Below are positions 58,795 to 64,000 of a stretch of DNA of 64,000 nt, one piece after another. The stretch is from Myxococcales bacterium (GTDB lineage Bacteria > Myxococcota_A > Polyangia > Palsa-1104): the NCBI GenBank assembly GCA_003170275.1, contig PNAM01000030.1, positions 1 through 64,000 of the forward strand. The letters run 5' to 3'. The translations under genes were made by a program, and so were the position numbers. The notes under the pieces were generated by a model. It saw only the letters and a program-made list of their open reading frames with translations. It did no database searches and was not told where the DNA came from. Numbering within the stretch: position 1 is the first letter of the stretch; each line of letters starts with the position of its first letter.

Positions 58795-59448
58795 TCAGCG
58801 TCTCCAGGTCGTCCGGAAGAGTGCGTCGCAAATGGGGAAGGTGATGTTGAAGTTGTGTCTGGTCATGAGCGCGAGGTCGTGGTGCGCGGTGTGATGGCGC
58901 CGCAGCACGCGCACGATCCCGAGCCGCCCGATGAACGACTGCGGGTTCAGGTGATAGGAGAAGTGCAGCCACTCGTAGGTGAGGAAGTAGCCGACCAGCG
59001 TGGCGACGAACAGCCGCGCCACGTTCTCGCCGGCCAGCAGGTACACGCCGGCGCCGAGCGGCAGCGCCATCCCGCCGAAGAAGAACGCGATCATGTACCA
59101 GGGGAACAGCACCATCTTCACGTCGCGAAAATGGTCGTAGCTCATCGCTTCGTGCGTGAAGAAGTGATGGTGTTGCAGCGTGTGGCGCTTGAAGATCAGC
59201 CCGAGCCCGGCGCGACGGTGGTGCATCGGGCCGCGATGACCGAAGTATTCGCCTGCGTTCGCGATCAGGAACGCCAGTGGCACTACCAAAAGCTCGCGCC
59301 ATGAGGGTGAGCGCACGCCCCAGAGCGTGCCGGCGAGGATCGCGATCGAGACCGTGCTGGTGAACAGAAAATGGCCGATGCCCGAGTAGCGCGGCCCGAT
59401 CTCGTCGGCGCGATAGGTCGCGCGAAACGCCGCGACTTCCGGATTCAC
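58795..59448 (-). CDS. Fatty acid hydroxylase-superfamily membrane protein
   Basis: A 217-residue membrane enzyme with the eight-His di-iron pattern: HRGPMHH, HTLQHHHFF, WLHFSYH and HHTAHHD. Four hydrophobic helices are visible (FLFTSTVSIAILAGTLWG; WYMIAFFFGGMALPLGAGVYLL; LFVATLVGYFLTYEWLHF). The GTG start overlaps the MFS gene stop (GTGA). The family includes sterol desaturases and lipid hydroxylases; the substrate is unknown. Confidence 0.8.
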   Translation of the reverse strand: MNPEVAAFRATYRADEIGPRYSGIGHFLFTSTVSIAILAGTLWGVRSPSWRELLVVPLAFLIANAGEYFGHRGPMHHRRAGLGLIFKRHTLQHHHFFTHEAMSYDHFRDVKMVLFPWYMIAFFFGGMALPLGAGVYLLAGENVARLFVATLVGYFLTYEWLHFSYHLNPQSFIGRLGIVRVLRRHHTAHHDLALMTRHNFNITFPICDALFRTTWRR

Positions 59449-60689
59449 GCGGCCGCGCTCGCGGGCGGCGCGACGGCCTTCTTGCGATAGATCAACGCGA
59501 TCATCACCGAGAGCAGGAGGATGCCCAGCACGTTCGCGCCGGCGTCGACGCCGAGCAGGCCGCGCGGTCCGTAGTTGTGGTGAAAGCGCGTGTCGATCCA
59601 GCCGACGTACATGATCGCGAAGTTCCCCGCCGACGTGAACAGCGTGTACTGCGTCGACGCCGCCGGACCGGCCTTGCCGATCGCCTCCAGCACCACGGCC
59701 GAGAACGCCGCGTAGCACAAGCCGCTGATGAGCAGATAGAAGGTCACGCCCACCGCATAGGTATTGGGCGTCAGCGGCGCGAACGCCATGATGATCCCGC
59801 ACACCGCGGTGAGGCCGCCGGAGATCAGGTACATGAGGCGCCGGTTGATGCGATCGCACAAAAAGCCGCCGGCCAGCGCCCCGCCTGCGCTCACCAGCCC
59901 GTTGATCGGACCATTGATGAACGCGACCATCCCCGGCGAGGCGTGATAGTCGGGCGCGAGCGCCGCGAAATAGTTGAGCAGCGCCGCCGAGCCGACCGGC
60001 GAGATGCAGAACAGAATTCCGGTCCAGCCGGGTCGCGACTTCGCCACCCGCCAGACGTCGCGGATCATGTGGCCGAACAGCTCGTTCAAGGTGTGCTTGA
60101 CGCGTTCTGCTTCCTTGAAGGTGAGCGCTACCAGCGACGGCGCGATCATCAACAACGCGAGCGCTCCGCCCACGACCACGGGTGGAAACTCGTACTTCTC
60201 GGCCATCGAGAGCGTAAGCCACGCACCAAGCGCGCCGCCGGTGAGGTTGCCGGTGTTGAGGTAGCCTGCCGCCTGCCCGCGCAGCTCGTTGGGCAGCGTC
60301 GATGCGAGCAGCCCGCCGTTGCAGCTCCCGACCAGCCCGCTGATCAGCTGCCCGGCGAACACGAAGCTCACGTACGCGCCGACCTTGTCGGGCAGCGGCA
60401 TCATCAGCGCCGCCCACAGGCACAGCGCGCCGACCACCGAGACGATCACCAACCAATGTTTTCGCTTGGGCCCGATGTCGATGATCGGCGCGTAGAGGAA
60501 CTGCAACACCGGCGCGAGCATCAGCGCGGTTCCATACCAGCCGATGGTCTCGACGGAGATGCCCGCCTTGCGCGTGAAATAGGGCAGCGTCGTGGCCACG
60601 AATCCACCGACGATTCCGTACGGCATGCCGGTGAGCATGAACAGCCAGGGCGGCGGATGTTTCGGTGTGCTCGGGTTGTCGGAAGTCAT
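59445..60689 (-). CDS. Major facilitator superfamily transporter
   Basis: A 414-residue membrane carrier with 12 hydrophobic segments expected. The N-terminal block WLFMLTGMPYGIVGGFVATTLPYFTRKAGISVETIGWYGTALMLAPVLQFLYAPIID resembles the AmpG/PAT1 group, which includes muropeptide importers. This would fit the amidase gene upstream in the window and cell-wall turnover, but substrate is only a guess. Start ATG at 60687-60689; no clear Shine-Dalgarno. It is followed by the hydroxylase gene with overlapping codons. Confidence 0.82.
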   Translation of the reverse strand: MTSDNPSTPKHPPPWLFMLTGMPYGIVGGFVATTLPYFTRKAGISVETIGWYGTALMLAPVLQFLYAPIIDIGPKRKHWLVIVSVVGALCLWAALMMPLPDKVGAYVSFVFAGQLISGLVGSCNGGLLASTLPNELRGQAAGYLNTGNLTGGALGAWLTLSMAEKYEFPPVVVGGALALLMIAPSLVALTFKEAERVKHTLNELFGHMIRDVWRVAKSRPGWTGILFCISPVGSAALLNYFAALAPDYHASPGMVAFINGPINGLVSAGGALAGGFLCDRINRRLMYLISGGLTAVCGIIMAFAPLTPNTYAVGVTFYLLISGLCYAAFSAVVLEAIGKAGPAASTQYTLFTSAGNFAIMYVGWIDTRFHHNYGPRGLLGVDAGANVLGILLLSVMIALIYRKKAVAPPASAAA

Positions 60690-60723
60690 TGATTGATGCC
60701 ATCATTACTCTGGCCGCGGCCCG

Positions 60724-61305
60724 ATGAGCAACAACAAGGATCCCAAAGGTGTCTCCCGCCGGGAGCTGTTGACCTTCTGGCGCAAGCCGTTGGCCGAGCT
60801 CGCGCGCAAACCGGCGCCCCCCGTGCCCAGGCTGCGTGCCGCGCCGCTGCGCCCGCCCGGCATGATGCACGAGCTGATGCTGGTCGACGCGTGCATCCGC
60901 TGCGGCAAGTGCGTCGAGGCCTGCCCGGCCGACGCGATCCATCCGCTGCCCGGAGGCTTCGGCGACAAGGCCGAGGGGACGCCGTTCATCGACGCGCGCA
61001 AGCGGCCGTGCGTGTTGTGCACCGGGCTACAGTGCACGCACGTGTGCCCATCGGGCGCGCTGCTCCCCGTCTACGTCAACAACGACGTCACCATGGGCAC
61101 CGCGGTCCTCGACGAGCTGCGCTGTGTGGCCCATCACGGCCAGGCGTGCGACGTGTGCTTCAAGGCGTGCCCGGTGCCCGGCGCGATCGTGATCGACACC
61201 CTGGGCCGCGTCACCGTCGAGGCTGCCACGTGCGTCGGCTGCGGCCTGTGCGAGCACGTTTGCCCGACGGAGCCGACCTCGATCCGCGTGGTCCCGCGCG
61301 ATTAG
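60724..61305 (+). CDS. NapG-like polyferredoxin
   Basis: A 193-residue protein with four [4Fe-4S]-type Cys sets: CIRCGKCVEACP, CVLCTGLQCTHVCP, CVAHHGQACDVCFKACP and CVGCGLCEHVCP. The order and spacing match NapG/MauN-like ferredoxins, which pass electrons to periplasmic or membrane reductases. A near-N-terminal SRRELLTFW is a possible twin-arginine sequence but lacks a typical hydrophobic core. No reductase partner is in the window. It is divergent from the MFS gene (34-nt gap). Confidence 0.87.
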   Translation: MSNNKDPKGVSRRELLTFWRKPLAELARKPAPPVPRLRAAPLRPPGMMHELMLVDACIRCGKCVEACPADAIHPLPGGFGDKAEGTPFIDARKRPCVLCTGLQCTHVCPSGALLPVYVNNDVTMGTAVLDELRCVAHHGQACDVCFKACPVPGAIVIDTLGRVTVEAATCVGCGLCEHVCPTEPTSIRVVPRD

Positions 61306-61319
61306 GCTAAACTGGGCGC

Positions 61320-62156
61320 GTGGGAATCGGGATCGTCGAGGCCTTGTCCCATCCGCACGTGTGCGCGTGCGACTGCCACCAGACGCTCACGCTGAAAGAG
61401 CGCACGCAGGGCATCCGCGCGATGTACCGCTTCGACGACGCGCTGCGCGGCTGGGGCTACGTGCCGCTCTACGAGCCCGGCGCCGACGGCTTGTACCGCG
61501 CCGCCCAGGCGAAGAACGACGCGAGCTATCGCGGGATCGCGGTGCGCGACGAGGAGTGCATCTTCCGCCGGCTGGTCGGGTTCGCCGTGCACGAGCTCAT
61601 CCACGCGCTCGACGGGGACGTGACCCGCGCGAACTACGGCATGCCGTTCGGCCTGCCCTACGGCGTGCCTGCCGAGGTGCCGCCCGGCGACGAGAAGGCA
61701 TGGCTCGATCGCTTCAACCGCTCCGAGGCGCGCGCGTGGGTCGGCGTCGCACCGCTCGCGCTGGCGCTGTACGACATCGGCTGGACGGTGCGCACCGCGC
61801 GCGACGTCGGCACCTACGGGTTCGCCGGCGGCAACGCGCTGGTCGACGTGCCGCCCGGCTTTCGCGCGGTGCCGCACTACGATCGCGTGCACCACGCGGC
61901 GCGCTACTATGCGCTCGCCCGTCGCATCGAGGACGACGAGCGCGCCTGGTTCTCGGACGCGCGGTTGGCCGAGTTGGTCGCCCGCGTGCACGAAGCCGAG
62001 GAGCTCGGCCGAAAAAAGCGCAAAGGCGAATATCCTCCGCCCGAAGAATTGGCCGCGCTCGCGCCGCGCAAGATCGGTCGCAACGATCTGTGCGGGTGTG
62101 GCTCGGGCAAGAAGTGGAAGAAGTGCTGCGGTCTGAAAGGCGCCGACCCGAGCTAG
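61320..62156 (+). CDS. SEC-C protein with an HExxH motif
   Basis: A 278-residue protein with a GTG start. The N-terminus holds a compact His/Cys cluster (HPHVCACDCH, residues 11-20). HELIHALDG (H91-E92-L-I-H95) has the form of a zinc-peptidase helix, though no third ligand is obvious. The C-terminus has a SEC-C motif, KIGRNDLCGCGSGKKWKKCCG, which binds zinc and in SecA contacts ribosomes and SecB. I know of no characterised protein with this set. Its stop overlaps the convergent GntR gene. Confidence 0.72.
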   Translation: MGIGIVEALSHPHVCACDCHQTLTLKERTQGIRAMYRFDDALRGWGYVPLYEPGADGLYRAAQAKNDASYRGIAVRDEECIFRRLVGFAVHELIHALDGDVTRANYGMPFGLPYGVPAEVPPGDEKAWLDRFNRSEARAWVGVAPLALALYDIGWTVRTARDVGTYGFAGGNALVDVPPGFRAVPHYDRVHHAARYYALARRIEDDERAWFSDARLAELVARVHEAEELGRKKRKGEYPPPEELAALAPRKIGRNDLCGCGSGKKWKKCCGLKGADPS

Positions 62157-62881
62157 GCTTGCGTGACGCCGCGCATGGTGGCCTGCAGCTGCTCGATGCC
62201 CTTCTTGAGATAGCCATCGGCGATCTTGGACGCGCCCTCGCCGTCCTTCGAGGCGATCGCCTTGAGCAGATCGCGGTGGTGCTTGCGCACGGTGGCCGGC
62301 GGCGGATTGAACTGCGCGAAGAACGGCGCGTAGTTGAGCACCGCCGGCCGCATGGTGTTGATGAGCAGCTTCATCACCGCGTTCTTGGCGGCGTTGGTCA
62401 GCCCGACGTAGAACTCGAAGTCGAGCTTGAGCAGATCTCCGACGTCGATGGTCGAGTCGCCCGCCTTCTCGACGATCGCCTCGAGCGCCTTGTAGTCGTC
62501 CTCGCCGCCGCGCTCGGCGGCCAACCGCGCGCTCTCGCGCCCGAACCAGCGCCGGAAGTCGAGCACGTCGGTGAGCACCGCCAGGTTCGGCGTCCCGCCA
62601 TCGCGGTGAGGTGGGATCAGGTGCGAGATCAGCTCGACGCCCGCGGTCTGCATGAAATCGAGCACACGCGTGCCGTCGCCCTGGCGGGTCTTGACCAGGC
62701 CCAGGTGCTCGAGCGACTTGATCGCCTCGCGCAGCGACGCGCGGTTGACGCCCAGCTCTTCGGCCAGCTTGCGCTCGGGAGGTAGCTTGTCACCGACGGC
62801 ATACTCGCCGCGCAGGATGAGCCCGCGAAGCTGTTGGACGATCTCTTCCGCTACCCTGGGCTTGCCGACAGGTCTAAACAT
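62153..62881 (-). CDS. GntR-family (FadR/FCD-type) transcriptional regulator
   Basis: A 242-residue repressor or activator. The winged-helix domain is complete (LPPERKLAEELGVNRASLREAIKSLEHLGLVKTRQGDGT), and the helical C-terminal domain has DFRRWFGRESARLAAERGG, KLDFEFYVGLTNAAKNAVM and KHHRDLLKAI, typical of FadR/FCD metal or acyl-ligand sensors. Its natural ligand is unknown. It is divergent from a lipoprotein gene whose promoter is 57 nt from its start. Confidence 0.9.
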   Translation of the reverse strand: MFRPVGKPRVAEEIVQQLRGLILRGEYAVGDKLPPERKLAEELGVNRASLREAIKSLEHLGLVKTRQGDGTRVLDFMQTAGVELISHLIPPHRDGGTPNLAVLTDVLDFRRWFGRESARLAAERGGEDDYKALEAIVEKAGDSTIDVGDLLKLDFEFYVGLTNAAKNAVMKLLINTMRPAVLNYAPFFAQFNPPPATVRKHHRDLLKAIASKDGEGASKIADGYLKKGIEQLQATMRGVTQA

Positions 62882-62937
62882 CGGACCACCAATCTACCTC
62901 AATTTGCTTGGGAAATACCAGCCGGGGCGGGGGCAAC

Positions 62938-62967
62938 TTGAAATCCGGTAGGTCCACCCATTATAAT
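62938..62967 (+). promoter_or_regulatory. Consensus-like promoter of the lipoprotein gene, with overlapping palindrome
   Basis: TTGAAA (62938-62943), 18 nt, TATAAT (62962-62967). The -10 lies inside a perfect palindrome CCATTATAATGG (62958-62969). The next ATG usable with a start of transcription near 62974 is 62981, leaving a leader of only a few bases. The palindrome could be an operator, for example for the adjacent GntR protein, but no evidence ties them. Confidence 0.55.
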
Positions 62968-62980
62968 GGATGACGTACCG

Positions 62981-63880
62981 ATGCGACGCCTGACCCCTGC
63001 CCTTTTTGCGCTGTGCCTGATTGCCGGTTGCACCGGACGCGACGCCGTGCGCGATGCAGGCGATTCTACTCGTAGTCTCGTCCGGGTGGATCTGTCCTAC
63101 ACGCACACCGCCGGAACCGCCGCCGCCGAAGTTCGCTTCGACGCGCAGGCTCACTTCGTTCGTTACCGATCGTTCGATCCGGCGGGTGTCCCGACCATGC
63201 TCGGGTTCACCGACTACGACGGCATCCCGCTCGACAGCTGCCGCAGCTTCGACGGCACCGCTGCCCTCGACGAGGCGCTCGGCGCCGACGGCACCACGCA
63301 CGGCTTGCCCGCCGAGGTCGCGCTGCTCGACGCGGGCCGCATCGATGTGCGCGGTCCGGCCGATCGCGCTGCGCTCCAGCCCGCGCACTATCCCGAGCTC
63401 TTGCCGTTCGTCTCCGGTGTGGTCTATGGTGGCGACGACACCCACCCGATCGCGCTCGGCCTCGGCCAGAGCTATCAGGTCTCGGGCGAAGGCGGCGAAG
63501 AGGTCGGCCCGTTCGCCGCGACGGTCACTGCGCCGCGCAGCTTCCCGACGCTGGTGCTGGAGGCGCTGCGCCGCGGCAGCGACTTCGACGTGCGCTGGGC
63601 CAAGGAGGCCGAGACCGAGCCGACCGAAGCGTTGCTGCTCGAGGTGAAGTGGTCGTCGCGTCAGGGCGGCAGCCGCGCGGTGCGCTGCCGCGTGCGCGAC
63701 GACGGCGAATTCTCGGTCGCGCGCGAATCGTTCGAGCTCTTGCCGGCGGGCAACGCCTTGACCGGCGGCACGGTCACCGCCACCCGGCTTCAGCGCGGCA
63801 CACTGGCGGCGCCGGGCGTCGGACGCGGCGAATTCTCCGTCGAGCTTCGAGACGTGGCGCCGCTTCAGGTCACTCCATGA
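62981..63880 (+). CDS. Lipoprotein of unknown function
   Basis: A 299-residue lipoprotein: MRRLTPALFALCLIAGC with Cys at 17, followed by TGRDAVRDAGDSTRSLVRVDLSYTHTAGTAAAEVRF. The rest is beta-rich with no family that I recognise; a Gly-rich VVYGGDDTHPIALGLGQSYQVSGEGGEEVGPFAATVTAP segment is notable. An upstream ATG at 62966 is in frame but overlaps the -10 element, so I use 62981. Its stop overlaps the next gene start (ATGA). Confidence 0.75.
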   Translation: MRRLTPALFALCLIAGCTGRDAVRDAGDSTRSLVRVDLSYTHTAGTAAAEVRFDAQAHFVRYRSFDPAGVPTMLGFTDYDGIPLDSCRSFDGTAALDEALGADGTTHGLPAEVALLDAGRIDVRGPADRAALQPAHYPELLPFVSGVVYGGDDTHPIALGLGQSYQVSGEGGEEVGPFAATVTAPRSFPTLVLEALRRGSDFDVRWAKEAETEPTEALLLEVKWSSRQGGSRAVRCRVRDDGEFSVARESFELLPAGNALTGGTVTATRLQRGTLAAPGVGRGEFSVELRDVAPLQVTP

Positions 63881-64000
63881 CCTCGCCGGACGGCAGCTCC
63901 GCCGCCGGCACCCAGAACTTGCGAAAGCATTTGCGCTCCACCCTCGACGTAGCGGTCTCTGTCTCCGACGCCACCAACAAGGTCAACGGCACACTTCATT
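63877..64000 (+). CDS. Start of an unidentified gene, truncated by the window
   Basis: An ATG overlapping the preceding stop opens a frame that remains open to the right edge (41 residues): MTSPDGSSAAGTQNLRKHLR followed by STLDVAVSVSDATNKVNGTLH. Codon use is that of the neighbours. No signal peptide is present. Too little is seen to name a family. Confidence 0.6.
   Translation, partial: MTSPDGSSAAGTQNLRKHLRSTLDVAVSVSDATNKVNGTLH

Noticed and set aside
62882..62957. FadR-like operator (GGTCC-type half sites) for the GntR protein
   Set aside because: Half sites are present by eye (GGACCACC, GGTCCACC) but not with the spacing of known FadR operators.

Overview
The window reads as chromosome around the replication origin of a GC-rich Myxococcota (delta-proteobacterial) bacterium. 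The lineage call rests on the MYXO-CTERM-like tail of the amidase at 57117-58679 (Cys, Pro, hydrophobic helix, Arg cluster), two Ser/Thr kinases of myxobacterial type, a receiver/DUF4388/TPR protein, the parS form GTTCCACGTGGAAC, and strongly GC-ending codons. I see no rRNA, tRNA, CRISPR array, prophage or transposase. The genes are packed tightly: many starts are GTG, TTG or ATG overlapping the preceding stop, and several convergent genes overlap at their 3' ends.

Layout. 1-672 is a partial inositol-3-phosphate synthase, divergent from rpsB-tsf-pyrH-frr and an overlapping Ser/Thr kinase (932-5202). uvrA and a small lamin-tail-like gene follow on the minus strand (5216-8467). Next come small accessory genes (8517-13389): PHA-granule-type protein, Rieske-like protein, SPFH/zinc-ribbon protein, membrane zinc-ribbon protein, Nudix, a stripped-down sigma54-type AAA+ ATPase and PilZ. 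The origin core is fabH, gyrB, recF, dnaN and dnaA on the minus strand (13401-20802) facing away from rpmH-rnpA-yidD-yidC-khpB-mnmE on the plus strand (21349-25722). DnaA-box-like sites lie in the dnaA-rpmH gap, and an AT-rich spacer separates dnaA from dnaN. Biotin genes bioF-bioA-bioD sit downstream of rsmG, with two abutting parS sites between bioF and rsmG (29471-29498). From 30152 to 41176 the plus strand carries an AmgK-like kinase, a Ser/Thr kinase with PEGA and TonB-like domains, a receiver/DUF4388/TPR protein, tsaD-rsmA-mutM and an ECF sigma/anti-sigma pair. From 53098 down to 41085 the minus strand has an unbroken run: DUF362, a flippase-like membrane protein, an ABC exporter, a MutH-like nuclease, thioesterase, DUF2505-like protein, small lipoprotein, an M48 protein with an altered catalytic site, two dynamin-like GTPases and rnhB. 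The last 11 kb holds a GH31 lipoprotein, a CheY-like receiver, a nucleotidyltransferase, the amidase, a membrane hydroxylase, an MFS carrier, a polyferredoxin, a SEC-C protein, a GntR regulator and a lipoprotein gene.

Most notable observations. (1) A 37-nt palindromic repeat occurs three times: between tsf and pyrH, in frame inside uvrA, and at the bioA/bioD junction, with a compensatory base pair in the stem. (2) A gene cluster pairs two dynamin-like GTPases with an M48 protein whose HExxH is HQLGH, plus a 43-residue lipoprotein. (3) The 15-mer CTACATATAATGTAG is shared by the parS intergenic region and the M48 coding sequence, where it forces a run of rare AT-ending codons. (4) Tandem parS sites lie beside rsmG. 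(5) A MutH/Sau3AI-type nuclease occurs outside its usual gammaproteobacterial setting.
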